Assembly: GCA_017861475.1 (NCBI GenBank)
Contig: JAGFXV010000026.1
Coordinates: 1 to 17,863, forward strand
Source of the DNA: Bacillota bacterium
GTDB taxonomy: Bacteria > Bacillota > Syntrophomonadia > Syntrophomonadales > Syntrophomonadaceae
Reading direction: 5' to 3'
DNA length: 17,863 bases
In this document: positions 1 through 8,985 of the stretch, one piece after another
Layout of the letters: every line of letters begins with the position of its first letter
Position numbering within the stretch: position 1 is the first letter of the stretch
Translations under genes and position numbers: made by a program
The notes under the pieces: model-generated
What the model was told of the DNA's origin: nothing
Database searches by the model: none
The model's input: only the letters and a program-made list of their open reading frames with translations

Positions 1-170
1 CATTGCTTGTAACAGCAGATGGTAATGTTAATGTGGTTAAGTCAGCCAGAAATATCGAAGGGGTAAAACCGATGCGGGCTGATTTCATAAATGTTTACGA
101 TATATTGAAACACGATACCCTGCTCATGACCAAAGATGCAGTAGCCATGGTAGAGGAGGTATTTGCATAA
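1..170 (+). CDS. rplD: 50S ribosomal protein L4, C-terminal fragment
   Basis: The 5' part lies outside the window. The frame opens at base 3 and reads 55 residues to a TAA at 168-170. The tail contains [10 protein letters not shown] and a [17 protein letters not shown] segment, which match the C-terminal end of bacterial L4 (the NIPGV...NVYDIL...L..T..A pattern). L4 is an early-assembling 23S rRNA-binding protein whose loop lines the exit tunnel; that loop is not in this fragment. The next gene is rplW, the normal S10-operon order, and the rplW ribosome-binding site lies inside the last codons of this gene. Identification rests on both the tail sequence and the synteny. Confidence 0.93.
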   Translation, partial: LLVTADGNVNVVKSARNIEGVKPMRADFINVYDILKHDTLLMTKDAVAMVEEVFA

Positions 171-171
171 A

Positions 172-459
172 ATGAAAGACTATCGTGACATAATTATCAA
201 ACCAGTAGTGACTGAAAAGTCCATGGATCTGCTGGCTGATAACAAATACACCTTTATAGTAGATAAAAATGCCAACAAAACCGAAATAAAAAATGCAATT
301 GAGCATATTTTCAAAGTTGAAGTTGCTAAAGTTTATACCATGAATATTAAAGGCAAACCCAAACGTATGGGACGGTTTGAAGGTAAAAGACCGGACCGCA
401 AAAAAGCTGTTGTAGCCTTGAAAGCAGGCCAAAAAATACGCCTGTTTGAGGGAATGTAA
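172..459 (+). CDS. rplW: 50S ribosomal protein L23
   Basis: A 95-residue protein beginning [17 protein letters not shown], the typical L23 N-terminus, and ending in the basic, glycine-containing GRKKAVV-type region of the family. L23 binds 23S rRNA domain III at the exit of the peptide tunnel and docks trigger factor and SRP. I chose ATG 172 because GAGGAGG at about 153-159 is well spaced from it; a TTG at 163 in the same frame would sit only a few bases from that site. The ATG lies one base after the rplD stop, so the two genes are probably translationally coupled. Confidence 0.96.
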   Translation: MKDYRDIIIKPVVTEKSMDLLADNKYTFIVDKNANKTEIKNAIEHIFKVEVAKVYTMNIKGKPKRMGRFEGKRPDRKKAVVALKAGQKIRLFEGM

Positions 460-491
460 CGAAATTTGATTAGATCGGGAGGATTGTTCCG

Positions 492-1316
492 ATGGGTATA
501 AAAAAATACAAACCAACAACACCCAGCAGAAGACATATGACAATAATGACTTTTGATGAAATCACCAAAACAGAACCCGAGAAGAGTCTTACTGTCAGTT
601 TGAAAAGCAAAGCGGGTAGAAATGCACAGGGAAGACTGACCGTTCGGCATAAGGGTGGCGGTCACAAACGTCTTTATCGAGTCATCGATTTCAAACGCAT
701 TAAAGATGACGTGCCCGCCAAAGTTGCAGCAATCGAATATGACCCCAACCGCTCAGCCAATATTGCTCTGTTGCATTACGCTGACGGTGCCAAGGCTTAT
801 ATCATTGCTCCTAATAACCTGAAGGTTGGAGATACTGTCGTATCCGGCAAAACAGCTGATATAAAAACCGGCAATACATTGCCGCTTAAGGAAATCCCAG
901 TAGGTTCGTTGATCCACAATATTGAAATGAGACCTGGAAAAGGCGGACAACTGGTTAGATCAGCTGGTACTGTAGCACAACTGATGGCCAAGGAAGGTTC
1001 TTATGCGCATGTCAGACTTCCTTCCGGAGAAGTAAGACTTGTTCATATAAATTGTCGTGCAACTCTGGGGCAGGTCAGTAATCTGGAACACGAAAATGTC
1101 AAAATTGGTAAAGCCGGCCGCACTCGCTGGATGGGAATCAGACCTACAGTAAGAGGTTCGGTTATGAATCCGGTAGACCATCCTCATGGCGGTGGTGAAG
1201 GACGCGCTCCCATAGGGAGAAAATACCCGGTATCACCCTGGGGCAAGATCGCCATTGGCGGCAAGACCCGCAAAAAGAAACCGTCAGACAGCATGATCGT
1301 AAGGAAACGCAAGTAA
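492..1316 (+). CDS. rplB: 50S ribosomal protein L2
   Basis: A 274-residue protein starting [14 protein letters not shown], full length for L2. Family landmarks are visible: the [10 protein letters not shown] segment near residue 55, the central OB-fold and SH3-like RNA-binding part, and the C-terminal [16 protein letters not shown] segment with the conserved histidine close to the peptidyl transferase centre. L2 helps join the subunits and supports peptide-bond formation. The start ATG follows GGGAGG at about 478-483. The gene sits between rplW and rpsS as in almost all bacterial S10 operons. Nothing looks damaged. Confidence 0.98.
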   Translation: MGIKKYKPTTPSRRHMTIMTFDEITKTEPEKSLTVSLKSKAGRNAQGRLTVRHKGGGHKRLYRVIDFKRIKDDVPAKVAAIEYDPNRSANIALLHYADGAKAYIIAPNNLKVGDTVVSGKTADIKTGNTLPLKEIPVGSLIHNIEMRPGKGGQLVRSAGTVAQLMAKEGSYAHVRLPSGEVRLVHINCRATLGQVSNLEHENVKIGKAGRTRWMGIRPTVRGSVMNPVDHPHGGGEGRAPIGRKYPVSPWGKIAIGGKTRKKKPSDSMIVRKRK

Positions 1317-1333
1317 AGGAGGTCTTTCAGTAA

Positions 1334-1618
1334 ATGGCTAGGTCGTTAAAAAAAGGACCTTATTGTGAGGAAAAGCTTTTAGCTAAAGTTGAAGATATGA
1401 ACCAGAACGGACAAAAAAAGGTTGTCAAAACCTGGTCCCGGCGTTCAACCATAATGCCCCAGATGGTGGGTCATACACTGGCTGTTCATGATGGCCGCAA
1501 ACACATTCCCGTATATGTTACCGAAGAGATGGTAGGATTAAAATTAGGAGAATTTGCTCCGACCAGAACCTATCGTGGCCATGCCGGTAAATCTGAAAAA
1601 TCGAGCAGATCGAGGTAG
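1334..1618 (+). CDS. rpsS: 30S ribosomal protein S19
   Basis: A 94-residue protein starting [10 protein letters not shown], the S19 signature, with the WSRRSTI and GHKxxPVY-like region (here [17 protein letters not shown]) and the [13 protein letters not shown] tail that contacts the A-site finger. S19 forms the head of the 30S subunit with S13 and binds 16S rRNA. AAAGGAGG at about 1315-1322 precedes ATG 1334. The length is normal (92-95 residues in Firmicutes). It is the third complete gene of the S10 cluster and lies 17 bases after rplB. Confidence 0.98.
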   Translation: MARSLKKGPYCEEKLLAKVEDMNQNGQKKVVKTWSRRSTIMPQMVGHTLAVHDGRKHIPVYVTEEMVGLKLGEFAPTRTYRGHAGKSEKSSRSR

Positions 1619-1636
1619 AAAGGAGGAGGCATATTT

Positions 1637-1978
1637 ATGGAAGCCAGAGCAATAGCTCGGTATTTGCGGGTATCTCCTTTAAAAGCACGTCAGGTAGCCG
1701 ATCTGGTTAGAGGCAAAGATGTAAAGGAAGCCCTGGGTATATTAAGATATACCAATAAAAAATCTTCTCCCCTGATCAGCAAAGTGGTTAAATCTGCAAT
1801 AGCCAACGCAGAGCATAACTATGATATGGACTCGGACGAATTATATATCTCAGAGATTCAGATCAATGAGGGTCCTACCCTGAAGAGAATGAAACCCAGA
1901 GCCTATGGCAGAGCTGATGTAAGACGTCACAGAACCAGTCATATAACTGTGGTGCTAAGGGAAAGGGAGGTTAAATAG
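1637..1978 (+). CDS. rplV: 50S ribosomal protein L22
   Basis: A 113-residue protein starting [20 protein letters not shown], a clear L22 N-terminus. The extended hairpin that reaches the exit tunnel corresponds to [23 protein letters not shown]. Its tip ([10 protein letters not shown]) differs a little from the common ARGRAxxIxKR form but keeps the length and charge. Mutations in this loop give macrolide resistance in other bacteria; no such change can be called here. AAAGGAGGAGG just before the start is a strong binding site. The TAG stop shares one base with the rpsC start, so translation is coupled. Confidence 0.97.
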   Translation: MEARAIARYLRVSPLKARQVADLVRGKDVKEALGILRYTNKKSSPLISKVVKSAIANAEHNYDMDSDELYISEIQINEGPTLKRMKPRAYGRADVRRHRTSHITVVLREREVK

Positions 1979-2652
1979 TGGGTCAGAAGGTTCATCCGAA
2001 AGGATTTAGAATCGGAATTATCCGAGATTGGGATTCCAATTGGTATGCAGACAGAGATTATTCAGATCTCCTGCATGAAGATTATAAAATCCGGCAAATG
2101 ATCAAAGAACGCTTTTTTACAGCCGGAATTTCCAAAGTTGAGATCCAGAGGACCGGTAATCGGGTAAAAGTAACTATTCATACTGCCAAACCAGGTATCG
2201 TAATCGGCCGCGGTGGTACGGAAGTTGAAAAACTCAAGCAGGATCTGAGCAGTTTAACCAAAAAAAATATCAATATTAATATTCAGGAAATCAAGAAACC
2301 TGAGCTTGACGCACAAATCGTGGCTGAAAACGTAGCGCAGCAGTTGGAGAAAAGAATCTCCTTCCGGCGGGCTATGAAGCAATCAGTAAGCAGAACCATG
2401 CGCTCAGGCGGAATCGGGATGAAAATAGCTATATCAGGCCGGTTGGGCGGAGCCGAAATAGCCCGTACTGAATGGTATGCTGAAGGAAAAGTTCCACTGC
2501 ATACACTGCGTGCTGATATAGACTACGGATTTGCAGAAGCCAATACTACCTACGGCAAGATTGGCATTAAAGTATGGATCAACCGCGGTGAGATCAGCCC
2601 TGAGGCGAAAAAGAGACCGCAAGAGAAACGCAAGGAGGAGGCAGATCAGTAA
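1978..2652 (+). CDS. rpsC: 30S ribosomal protein S3
   Basis: A 224-residue protein from a GTG start that overlaps the rplV stop by one base; GGGAGG upstream, inside rplV, fits this start. The N-terminus [13 protein letters not shown] is diagnostic. A type II KH domain carries the GRGG loop at about residues 77-80 ([14 protein letters not shown]). The C-terminal domain has the [15 protein letters not shown] and [13 protein letters not shown] blocks. S3 lies at the mRNA entry of the 30S subunit and has helicase-like activity with S4 and S5. The charged tail ([16 protein letters not shown]) is unremarkable. The stop overlaps the rplP ATG by one base. Confidence 0.98.
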   Translation: MGQKVHPKGFRIGIIRDWDSNWYADRDYSDLLHEDYKIRQMIKERFFTAGISKVEIQRTGNRVKVTIHTAKPGIVIGRGGTEVEKLKQDLSSLTKKNININIQEIKKPELDAQIVAENVAQQLEKRISFRRAMKQSVSRTMRSGGIGMKIAISGRLGGAEIARTEWYAEGKVPLHTLRADIDYGFAEANTTYGKIGIKVWINRGEISPEAKKRPQEKRKEEADQ

Positions 2653-3086
2653 TGCTTATTCCTAAAAGAGTTAAATATAGAAAGCAACACCGGCCGGGAC
2701 TTAAAGGCAAAGCACAGAAGGGCAATACCGTAACTTATGGGGAATACGGCCTGCAGTCTCTTGAAGCTTCCTGGCTTACCAATCGCCAGATAGAAGCCGC
2801 CCGTATTGCAATAAACAGATATATAAAAAGAGGCGGACAGCTATGGATAAAGATATTCCCTGACCGTCCCATAACTGCCAAACCTGCTGAAACAAGAATG
2901 GGTAAGGGAAAAGGTTCTCCCGAACAATGGGTTGCAGTTGTAAAACCAGGCAGAGTCATGTTTGAACTCTCTGGGGTAAATGAGGAAACTGCCCGCGAAG
3001 CAATGCGTCTGGCAGCCAACAAACTGCCGGTCAAATGCAAGTTCGTAAAACGAGAAGAAATGGATGGTGAGGTTAGTGATAGCTAA
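2652..3086 (+). CDS. rplP: 50S ribosomal protein L16
   Basis: A 144-residue protein starting [15 protein letters not shown], full length for L16. The [19 protein letters not shown] block (around residues 80-98) is the conserved part near the A-site tRNA elbow and the peptidyl transferase centre. AAGGAGGAGG at about 2632-2641, inside rpsC, serves as the binding site for the overlapping ATG. The C-terminal codons overlap the start of rpmC by about 11 bases. L16 is a late-assembling protein needed for a mature 50S subunit. Confidence 0.98.
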   Translation: MLIPKRVKYRKQHRPGLKGKAQKGNTVTYGEYGLQSLEASWLTNRQIEAARIAINRYIKRGGQLWIKIFPDRPITAKPAETRMGKGKGSPEQWVAVVKPGRVMFELSGVNEETAREAMRLAANKLPVKCKFVKREEMDGEVSDS

Positions 3087-3282
3087 GAAAATGAGAGAAC
3101 TAACCGACGAAGAATTAGTCAGGAAAGTCTCCGGATATAAAGAAGAACTATTTAACCTCAGATTTCAGATGGCAACCGGAACACTTGATAACCCCATGCG
3201 CATCAGAGAGGTAAGAAAGAATATAGCCAGATGCAAAACCGTATTAAGGCAGCGGGAAATATCAAAGGAGAGTAACGGATAG
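3076..3282 (+). CDS. rpmC: 50S ribosomal protein L29
   Basis: A 68-residue protein if GTG 3076 is used, beginning [17 protein letters not shown]. This aligns residue for residue with the usual MKANEIRDLT-type N-terminus. An in-frame ATG at 3064 would add four residues and is less likely because the GGTGAGG element (3066-3072) lies between the two. The rest is typical L29: [14 protein letters not shown] and [19 protein letters not shown], two antiparallel helices. L29 sits beside L23 at the tunnel exit. The 11-base overlap with rplP suggests coupled translation. Confidence 0.93.
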   Translation: MIAKKMRELTDEELVRKVSGYKEELFNLRFQMATGTLDNPMRIREVRKNIARCKTVLRQREISKESNG

Positions 3283-3293
3283 AAGGAGGTCTC

Positions 3294-3566
3294 ATGGTGG
3301 CTGAGAATCAAGGCAACCGCAAAACCCGGATGGGCACAGTAACCAGTGACAAAATGCAAAAAACCATAACCGTTTCCATTGAAACTGTGCAGCAGCATCC
3401 GCTTTACAAAAAAACGATCAGAACCAGTAAAAAATATAAAGTACATGATGAAAACAATGAAGCCAAAATTGGTGATGTAGTGAAAATCATGGAAACCCGC
3501 CCCTTAAGCAAGGACAAGAGATGGACACTCGTAGAAATCGTTCAGAAGGCCAAGACTTTACAGTAG
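3294..3566 (+). CDS. rpsQ: 30S ribosomal protein S17
   Basis: A 90-residue OB-fold protein. Conserved pieces are [19 protein letters not shown], the [14 protein letters not shown] segment with [11 protein letters not shown], and the [19 protein letters not shown] tail. S17 is a primary 16S rRNA-binding protein that nucleates the 30S body. AAGGAGGT ends at 3290, only 3 bases before ATG 3294 and 6 before an adjacent GTG at 3297, so translation may start at either; the difference is one residue. This is the last gene of the S10 cluster. Confidence 0.96.
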   Translation: MVAENQGNRKTRMGTVTSDKMQKTITVSIETVQQHPLYKKTIRTSKKYKVHDENNEAKIGDVVKIMETRPLSKDKRWTLVEIVQKAKTLQ

Positions 3567-3594
3567 TCCTGGTAATTTGATGGGAGGTTAAACC

Positions 3595-3963
3595 GTGATT
3601 CAACAAGAAACAACGTTGCAAGTGGGTGACAACACCGGCGCCAAAAAAGTGCTTTGCATCAAGATCCTGGGAGGTTCCACCCGCAGATACGCAACTGTAG
3701 GCGATATCATAATAGCTGCGGTCAAGGAAGCAGCACCCAATGGTGTAGTAAAAAAAGGTGATGTAGTAAAAGCCGTTGTGGTAAGAACCAAAAAAGAAAT
3801 TCGCAGACCGGATGGTTCCTATATAGCATTTTCCGAAAATGCAGCCGTAATTATAGATGATAACGGTAATCCCCGGGGAACTAGAATATTCGGACCTGTA
3901 GCCAGGGAACTGAGGGATAAGAATTTCATGAAAATCGTATCTCTGGCCCCCGAAGTGCTTTAG
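3595..3963 (+). CDS. rplN: 50S ribosomal protein L14
   Basis: A 122-residue protein from a GTG start preceded by GGGAGGT at about 3582-3588. The N-terminus [18 protein letters not shown] and the block [23 protein letters not shown] are highly typical, as is the tail [24 protein letters not shown]14 binds 23S rRNA and takes part in an intersubunit bridge with 16S helix 14; it is also the target of the silencing factor RsfS. The length is exactly that of most bacterial L14 proteins. First gene of the spc cluster, 28 bases after rpsQ with no terminator between, so the two clusters probably form one transcript. Confidence 0.98.
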   Translation: MIQQETTLQVGDNTGAKKVLCIKILGGSTRRYATVGDIIIAAVKEAAPNGVVKKGDVVKAVVVRTKKEIRRPDGSYIAFSENAAVIIDDNGNPRGTRIFGPVARELRDKNFMKIVSLAPEVL

Positions 3964-3982
3964 TCGGTGGAGGTGTAGAACA

Positions 3983-4294
3983 ATGAATATAAAAAAAGGC
4001 GATACCGTACTGGTGATAACCGGTAAGGATGCCGGCCGTAAGGGCAAGGTTCTGAAGGTTATCCCCAAGGATAAAAGAGTGGTTGTAGAAGGTATAAACA
4101 AAGCAAAAAAACACCAGCGTCCCAGTAGGGCTATTCCCCAGGGAGGTATTCTTCAGATCGAGGCACCATTAAATGTTTCCAATGTTATGTTGCTTTGCAC
4201 GAAGTGTAACAAACCGACCCGGATTGCCAAAAGGTTTTTGGAAAACGGAACCAAAGTTAGATTCTGCAAGAACTGCGGAGAGGTATTAGACTAA
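3983..4294 (+). CDS. rplX: 50S ribosomal protein L24, zinc-ribbon form
   Basis: A 103-residue protein. The N-terminal KOW motif ([20 protein letters not shown], residues 4-23) is followed by [14 protein letters not shown] and then a C-terminal zinc ribbon with CTKC at 72-75 and CKNC at 95-98. L24 is one of the two proteins that start 50S assembly. The B. subtilis version has lost these cysteines, so this is the ancestral C+ type common in Clostridia. Zinc binding is inferred from the two CxxC pairs. GGTGGAGGTG at about 3965-3974 precedes the ATG. Confidence 0.97.
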   Translation: MNIKKGDTVLVITGKDAGRKGKVLKVIPKDKRVVVEGINKAKKHQRPSRAIPQGGILQIEAPLNVSNVMLLCTKCNKPTRIAKRFLENGTKVRFCKNCGEVLD

Positions 4295-4321
4295 GCTCCA
4301 GGAAGGGAGGCTAGCTGTTAA

Positions 4322-4858
4322 ATGGCTAGGTTGTACGAGGTATACAAGCAGGAAATCACACCCAAACTTATTGATAAATTTCAGTATAAAAATGTTATGC
4401 AGGTTCCCAAAGTTGAAAAGGTAATAATCAATATTGGGGTCGGCGAAGCCATTCAGAATCCAAAAGCATTGGATGCAGCAGTAAATGATCTTACCCTAAT
4501 TTCCGGACAGAAACCGATTATTACTAAAGCCAAGAAATCAATTGCCGGTTTTAAATTACGTGAAGGCATGTCGATAGGTTGCAAAGTCACCCTGCGCGGT
4601 GAGCGGATGTATCTGTTCCTTGATAAACTTATCAACATAGTATTACCACGTGTACGCGATTTTAGAGGCGTTTCACCACAGGCTTTTGATGGTCGGGGCA
4701 ATTACTCGTTGGGAATAAAGGAACAAACCATTTTCCCCGAGATCGAATATGACAAGATCGATAAAATTCGGGGCATGGAAGTTGTTATCGTAACGACTGC
4801 CAAGACAGATGAAGAAGCCCGTGAACTGTTGAAGAGCATGGGAATGCCATTTAGATAA
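4322..4858 (+). CDS. rplE: 50S ribosomal protein L5
   Basis: A 178-residue protein beginning [16 protein letters not shown]. Family blocks include [43 protein letters not shown], the [23 protein letters not shown] region and the C-terminal [21 protein letters not shown]5 binds 5S rRNA in the central protuberance and contacts P-site tRNA. GGGAGG at about 4305-4310 is the nearest strong site, with ATG 4322 downstream. Full length for the family and in normal spc order between rplX and rpsN. Confidence 0.98.
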   Translation: MARLYEVYKQEITPKLIDKFQYKNVMQVPKVEKVIINIGVGEAIQNPKALDAAVNDLTLISGQKPIITKAKKSIAGFKLREGMSIGCKVTLRGERMYLFLDKLINIVLPRVRDFRGVSPQAFDGRGNYSLGIKEQTIFPEIEYDKIDKIRGMEVVIVTTAKTDEEARELLKSMGMPFR

Positions 4859-4875
4859 AGGGAGGTTTTTACAGA

Positions 4876-5061
4876 ATGGCAAAAAAGGCTTTGATAGAAA
4901 AACAAAAACGTCCCCACAAGTTCAAAGTGCAAGCATATAATCGCTGCAAAATTTGTGGAAGACCCAGAGCTTACATGGGCAAATTCGGAATGTGTAGAGT
5001 TTGCTTCAGAGAACTGGCCCATAAGGGTGAAATACCAGGAATTACGAAATCCAGTTGGTAA
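4876..5061 (+). CDS. rpsN: 30S ribosomal protein S14, type Z
   Basis: A 61-residue short S14 (zinc type, often labelled rpsZ or rpsN1). Zinc ligands are CKIC at residues 24-27 and CRVC at 40-43, and the tail [16 protein letters not shown] is diagnostic. S14 is a late-assembling protein of the 30S head. The longer zinc-free form used by some bacteria under zinc shortage is not in this window. AAAGGGAGG at about 4857-4865 precedes the ATG. An unusually long spacer of 111 bases follows before rpsH. Confidence 0.98.
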   Translation: MAKKALIEKQKRPHKFKVQAYNRCKICGRPRAYMGKFGMCRVCFRELAHKGEIPGITKSSW

Positions 5062-5080
5062 CTCTACATTTGATAGAAAG

Positions 5081-5147
5081 TGCCTGCCTGTGACAGTTGT
5101 AGATCCCGCTAACCGGGATAGTTAGAACATAAAAGCAGGAATTGGCA
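5081..5147 (+). promoter_or_regulatory. Structured RNA candidate in the rpsN-rpsH spacer
   Basis: This spacer is far longer than the other spc gaps (about 10-30 bases). It can fold into an outer helix CCTGC (5083-5087) with GCAGG (5135-5139), possibly extended by TGCC with GGCA (5144-5147), and an apical hairpin ATCCCG (5103-5108) with CGGGAT (5114-5119) around a 5-base loop. It sits just upstream of the rpsH ribosome-binding site at 5158-5165. Its position suggests a translational control element, perhaps bound by S8, but I could not place the S8 core motif of 16S helix 21 in it. The pairing is visible; the role is inference. Confidence 0.4.
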
Positions 5148-5172
5148 AATGGCAAAAAAGGAGGTATAAAAA

Positions 5173-5571
5173 ATGGTCATGACTGATCCCGTAGCCGACT
5201 TTCTAACCAGAATTAGAAACGGCAATATGGTCATGCATCAAACCGTTGAAGTGCCCGGATCAAAGATGAAGATTGGATTAGCCAAAATTCTCAAAGAAGA
5301 AGGGTATATCAAGGATTTTGAATATATTGAGGATGGCAAACAAGGGGTTATAAGAATATACCTCAAATATGGACCCAACAAAGAAAAAGTTATTACAGGT
5401 CTGAAAAGAATCAGCAAGCCTGGATTGAGAGTATACGTACAAAAGGACGAAGTCCCCAAAGTACTTGGCGGACTTGGAACAGCTATTGTATCAACTTCCA
5501 AAGGACTAATGACTGATAAAAAAGCCCGCAAAGAAGGTCTGGGCGGAGAAGTGATCTGTTACATCTGGTAG
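5173..5571 (+). CDS. rpsH: 30S ribosomal protein S8
   Basis: A 132-residue protein beginning [27 protein letters not shown] ends at 5165, seven bases before ATG 5173; the second ATG at 5179 is 13 bases away, so the first is preferred. The C-terminal [26 protein letters not shown] carries the STxxG rRNA-binding signature. S8 binds 16S helix 21 and, in Escherichia coli, represses the spc operon by binding a mimic of that helix. A structured spacer lies immediately upstream here. Length and order are normal. Confidence 0.98.
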   Translation: MVMTDPVADFLTRIRNGNMVMHQTVEVPGSKMKIGLAKILKEEGYIKDFEYIEDGKQGVIRIYLKYGPNKEKVITGLKRISKPGLRVYVQKDEVPKVLGGLGTAIVSTSKGLMTDKKARKEGLGGEVICYIW

Positions 5572-5589
5572 CCGAAGGAGGAGTGAAAC

Positions 5590-6129
5590 GTGTCCAGAAT
5601 AGGTAGAAAGCCTATCACTCGACCTGATAACGTAAAGGTAACAATAGAAGAAAATATCATTACTGTTGAGGGTCCAAAAGGAGTTCTTACCCAGCAAATA
5701 CCCCAGGATATAATAATAGAAATAACAGATGGTCAGCTGCAGGTCAGCAGACCCAGTGATGCAGCCAATCATCGTGCTTTACATGGATTAACAAGAGCGC
5801 TGGTGGCCAATATGGTACAAGGAGTAAGCCAGGGTTTTGAGAAAAAACTGGAACTGGTGGGAGTTGGATATCGCGCCCAGTTGCAGGGTAATAAACTTCT
5901 TATCAATATTGGCTTCTCTCATCCGGTTGAGGTAGAGCCTCCCCAGGGAATTGAGTTTGAAGTCCCGGCACCGACCAAAATAACGGTCAAAGGGATCGAC
6001 AAACAACTGGTTGGCAACACCGCTGCCCATATTCGTGCCATTAGAAAACCTGAACCTTATAAAGGTAAAGGTATCAAGTACGAAGGCGAAGTTATCAGAC
6101 GCAAGGCTGGTAAAGCGGGCGGCAAATAA
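5590..6129 (+). CDS. rplF: 50S ribosomal protein L6
   Basis: A 179-residue protein from a GTG start, beginning MSRIGRKPI, after GAAGGAGGAGTGA at about 5575-5587. Two homologous alpha/beta domains are visible: residues about 1-80 and about 83-175. The C-terminal half contains the family signature [17 protein letters not shown]6 sits near the base of the L7/L12 stalk by the sarcin-ricin loop, where elongation factors bind. Full length for the family. It lies 18 bases after rpsH in normal spc order. Confidence 0.98.
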   Translation: MSRIGRKPITRPDNVKVTIEENIITVEGPKGVLTQQIPQDIIIEITDGQLQVSRPSDAANHRALHGLTRALVANMVQGVSQGFEKKLELVGVGYRAQLQGNKLLINIGFSHPVEVEPPQGIEFEVPAPTKITVKGIDKQLVGNTAAHIRAIRKPEPYKGKGIKYEGEVIRRKAGKAGGK

Positions 6130-6149
6130 CTAGGAAGGGAGTGACTACG

Positions 6150-6515
6150 TTGATCAATAAGACCAGTAGAAAAGAAACAAGAAAAAGCAGACACTTAAGA
6201 ATTCGCAACAAAGTGTCAGGAACGAGTGAAACCCCTAGACTTTGCATTTATGCAAGTCTGCAGCATATATATGCCCAGATCATTGATGACGTAAATGGAG
6301 TTATATTGGCAACAGCTTCGACCTTGGACAAGGACATGGCTGATTTAGCCAACAAGAGCAATATAGATGCCGCCAAACGCGTCGGCAGCAGTATTGCCAA
6401 GAAAGCTCAGGATAAAGGAATTACCAGTGTAGTATTTGATCGCAACGGCCGCAAGTATCATGGCAAAGTATCCGCTTTAGCAGATGCTGCCAGAGAAAAC
6501 GGACTCATGTTTTAG
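6150..6515 (+). CDS. rplR: 50S ribosomal protein L18
   Basis: A 121-residue protein from TTG 6150, starting [21 protein letters not shown], which lines up with the MITKTSKN start of the B. subtilis protein. The alternative in-frame GTG at 6141 sits inside the GGAAGGGAGTGA binding site and would have no spacing, so I reject it. Conserved parts are [34 protein letters not shown] and [25 protein letters not shown]18 binds 5S rRNA with L5 in the central protuberance. The rare start codon is noted among the findings. Confidence 0.95.
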   Translation: MINKTSRKETRKSRHLRIRNKVSGTSETPRLCIYASLQHIYAQIIDDVNGVILATASTLDKDMADLANKSNIDAAKRVGSSIAKKAQDKGITSVVFDRNGRKYHGKVSALADAARENGLMF

Positions 6516-6545
6516 AGCTTATTTCCGTCAGATAGGAGGGAAAAA

Positions 6546-7049
6546 ATGATTGAGAAGGAACAGGCAGCCCCTGAACTAATTGAAAAAGTTGTCAATATCA
6601 GAAGGGTTGCGAAAGTTGTAAAGGGCGGACGCAGATTTAGTTTCAGTGCCCTGGTGGTAGTTGGTGATGGTGAGGGAAAAGTAGGGACCGGTAAAGGCAA
6701 GGCTACTGAAGTACCCGAAGCAATCAGAAAAGCCATGGAAAATGCCAAGAAAAATATGATAGATATCCCCCTGATCGACAATAGAACGATTCCCCACGCT
6801 GTTCTGGGAAGATTTGGTGCCGGTGAAGTTATGCTTAAACCTGCTTCTGCAGGTACCGGTGTTATTGCCGGCGGACCGGTTAGAGCCGTTCTGGAAGCAG
6901 CAGGATTAAAAGATATTCTTACCAAGTCACTGGGTTCATCAAATGCCAACAACATGGTACATGCAACCATTGAAGGATTGAAGAGCCTGAAGCGGATAGA
7001 CGAAGTAGCCCGTCAACGGGGTAAAACCATAGACGAGATAAAGAACTAG
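6546..7049 (+). CDS. rpsE: 30S ribosomal protein S5
   Basis: A 167-residue protein. The N-terminal double-stranded-RNA-binding-like domain includes [19 protein letters not shown] and [19 protein letters not shown]; the C-terminal domain includes [22 protein letters not shown] and [19 protein letters not shown]5 acts at the mRNA entry pore and in decoding accuracy; the loop targeted by spectinomycin (around VKGGRR) is intact and looks wild type. GGAGGG at about 6535-6540 precedes the ATG. Length is normal for Firmicutes (about 166 residues). Confidence 0.98.
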   Translation: MIEKEQAAPELIEKVVNIRRVAKVVKGGRRFSFSALVVVGDGEGKVGTGKGKATEVPEAIRKAMENAKKNMIDIPLIDNRTIPHAVLGRFGAGEVMLKPASAGTGVIAGGPVRAVLEAAGLKDILTKSLGSSNANNMVHATIEGLKSLKRIDEVARQRGKTIDEIKN

Positions 7050-7061
7050 GAGGGAAAAACC

Positions 7062-7247
7062 GTGGCTAAACAGTTGAAAATCACATGGCAAAAAAGCTTT
7101 ATTGGTTACCCTCAAACGCAGAGATTGACCATTAAAAGCCTGGGGCTGAAGAAGCTTTATCAGTCCGTAATCAAAGAAGATTCTGAACAGCTCAGGGGAC
7201 AAATTAACAAAGTGATACATCTGGTCAGTGTTGAAGAACTGGATTAA
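7062..7247 (+). CDS. rpmD: 50S ribosomal protein L30
   Basis: A 61-residue protein from a GTG start after AGGAGGG at about 7048-7054. The KITWQKSFIGYPQTQRLTIKSLGLKK and GQINKVIHLVSVEEL segments match L30 (SxIGxxxxQRxTLxxLGLxK and GMINKVxHLVxVEE). L30 binds 23S rRNA domain II on the solvent side. It is a non-essential, small and fast-evolving protein in many bacteria but sits in its standard place between rpsE and rplO here. Twelve bases follow the rpsE stop. Confidence 0.96.
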   Translation: MAKQLKITWQKSFIGYPQTQRLTIKSLGLKKLYQSVIKEDSEQLRGQINKVIHLVSVEELD

Positions 7248-7265
7248 GAATAGGGAGGTTTTACA

Positions 7266-7706
7266 GTGAAGTTAGAAGAAATAAAATCTCCGCCGGGAGC
7301 CAACAAAAGTCCTAAAAGAGTTGGCAGAGGTATAGGCTCAGGCCATGGCAAGACTTCCACCCGCGGCCACAAAGGTCAGAAGGCCCGCTCCGGCGGCAGT
7401 ATCCGGCCAGGTTTCGAAGGCGGTCAGATGCCATTGCAGAGACGCATTCCCAAACGGGGTTTTACTAACATATTTAAAAAAGAATGGTCGATTGTTAATG
7501 TAAAAGACCTGAATATTTTTGACGACGGTATCGTTGTAACCGTTGCCATGCTCAAACAAGCCGGATTGATCCGGAAAACTGATCTCCCAGTCAAACTGCT
7601 GGGTGATGGTGAAGTTGAAAAACAGCTGACCGTGCAGGTACAAAAAGCCAGTCAGCAGGCTGAAGACAAAATTATGGCCAAAGGCGGCAAAATTGAGGTG
7701 ATTTAA
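7266..7706 (+). CDS. rplO: 50S ribosomal protein L15
   Basis: A 146-residue protein from a GTG start after GGGAGG at about 7253-7258. The N-terminal tail has the characteristic glycine-rich basic stretch PKRVGRGIGSGHGKTSTRGHKGQ and GFEGGQMPLQRRIPKRGF, which threads into 23S rRNA. The C-terminal globular domain ends in KAxxKGGKIEVI-like residues. L15 is a late 50S assembly protein. The TAA stop overlaps the secY ATG by one base, the classic coupling that links ribosome synthesis with export capacity. Confidence 0.97.
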   Translation: MKLEEIKSPPGANKSPKRVGRGIGSGHGKTSTRGHKGQKARSGGSIRPGFEGGQMPLQRRIPKRGFTNIFKKEWSIVNVKDLNIFDDGIVVTVAMLKQAGLIRKTDLPVKLLGDGEVEKQLTVQVQKASQQAEDKIMAKGGKIEVI

Positions 7707-8971
7707 TGCTTAACTCATTTCAGCAAGCCATAAAAGTTGGAGACCTGCGCAGGAAATTGTTGTTCACGCTCTTTATGCTGCTTGTATTTAGACTTGGCGC
7801 CCATATTCCGGTTCCAGGAATCAATCCGGATGCAATGCAAGAATTATTGAAGGGACAGTTATTCGGATTTTTCGATATTATTTCCGGGGGCGCTTTCAAG
7901 CGTTTCAGCGTATTTGCCATGAGCATCACCCCGTATATTAATGCTTCCATTATTATGCAGCTGCTGACAGTAGTTATACCCAAACTGGAAGAGTTAAACA
8001 AGGAAGGCGAAGAAGGCCGTAAAAAAATTGCCCAGTATACCAGATATGGGACCGTAGTGCTTGGATTTATACAGGCAGTCGGTATGGCCATTGCCCTAAG
8101 TAAAGCCGGAGCCATAAATAGTCCTGGGATAGCTTCATATATTGTTATCGCAGTTTCACTTACGGCTGGAACAGCAATGCTGATGTGGATCGGTGAGATG
8201 ATAACTGAAAAAGGTATTGGTAACGGTATTTCCTTGATTATATTCTGCGGTATTGTCGCCCGTATACCTACCCAGATATATAATGTTGGACAGGAATTGA
8301 CCGGCGGATTGATTGGATTTTTCAATCTTGTTTTATTGATCGCAGTAGTTCTGGTTGTTATCGTAGCAGTTGTAGCCATGAATGAAGGCCAGCGCAGACT
8401 GCCAGTGCAATATGCCAAACGTCTGGTTGGACGTAAAATGTACGGCGGACAAAGCACATTTCTACCATTAAAGGTTAATGCCGGTGGGGTTATACCAATC
8501 ATATTTGCAATGTCATTGTGCATGTTTCCAGCTACAATTGGTGCTTGGATGTCGTCGACATCAGCTTACAACCAGTTTATAAATAACTATTTCAATTATG
8601 GCAGTATTCTTTACAACGTAATATATGCTTTGTTGATTATATTTTTCACCTATTTCTATGTGGCCATCATTTTCAATCCCATGGATGTAGCTGATAACAT
8701 TAAAAGAAACGGTGGTTTTGTTCCCGGAATAAGACCGGGCAGACCTACGGCAGAATACATTGACAAGATTCTCTCACGCCTGACCATGGCTGGAGGTATT
8801 TTCCTGGCCTTGATAGCAGTACTTCCTAATTTCGTGATTGCCATCACCGGAGTAACCAGTCTCTGGTTTGGCGGGACGGCACTCCTGATCGTAGTTGGCG
8901 TTGCGTTGGATACAATGAAACAGATAGAATCGCACTTGTTGTTAAGAAGTTATGAAGGTTTTGTAAAATAG
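7706..8971 (+). CDS. secY: Preprotein translocase channel subunit SecY
   Basis: A 421-residue polytopic membrane protein with about ten hydrophobic segments. It begins [22 protein letters not shown], with a first membrane segment near residues 18-36. Recognisable landmarks are IPVPGIN, the plug-region [42 protein letters not shown], the [11 protein letters not shown] block, and the cytoplasmic loop [16 protein letters not shown] used for ribosome and SecA contact. SecY forms the protein-conducting pore with SecE and SecG, which are not in this window. Length is typical (about 420-440). The ATG overlaps the rplO stop. Confidence 0.98.
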   Translation: MLNSFQQAIKVGDLRRKLLFTLFMLLVFRLGAHIPVPGINPDAMQELLKGQLFGFFDIISGGAFKRFSVFAMSITPYINASIIMQLLTVVIPKLEELNKEGEEGRKKIAQYTRYGTVVLGFIQAVGMAIALSKAGAINSPGIASYIVIAVSLTAGTAMLMWIGEMITEKGIGNGISLIIFCGIVARIPTQIYNVGQELTGGLIGFFNLVLLIAVVLVVIVAVVAMNEGQRRLPVQYAKRLVGRKMYGGQSTFLPLKVNAGGVIPIIFAMSLCMFPATIGAWMSSTSAYNQFINNYFNYGSILYNVIYALLIIFFTYFYVAIIFNPMDVADNIKRNGGFVPGIRPGRPTAEYIDKILSRLTMAGGIFLALIAVLPNFVIAITGVTSLWFGGTALLIVVGVALDTMKQIESHLLLRSYEGFVK

Positions 8972-8985
8972 GAGATGATTTTGTA

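Noticed and set aside
163..171. TTG 163 as the start of rplW
   Set aside because: It leaves only three to four bases after GAGGAGG and overlaps rplD, while ATG 172 has proper spacing and matches the L23 N-terminus.
5081..5147. A 16S helix 21 mimic that would prove S8 binding in the rpsN-rpsH spacer
   Set aside because: The helices are visible, but I could not align the conserved S8 core (AAGU opposite AUACU in E. coli) with confidence, so only a structured element is reported.
7720..8523. A 267-residue open frame on the minus strand inside secY
   Set aside because: It lies wholly antisense to an unmistakable secY, has no binding site of note, and its sequence shows no family features; it is a shadow of secY codon usage.
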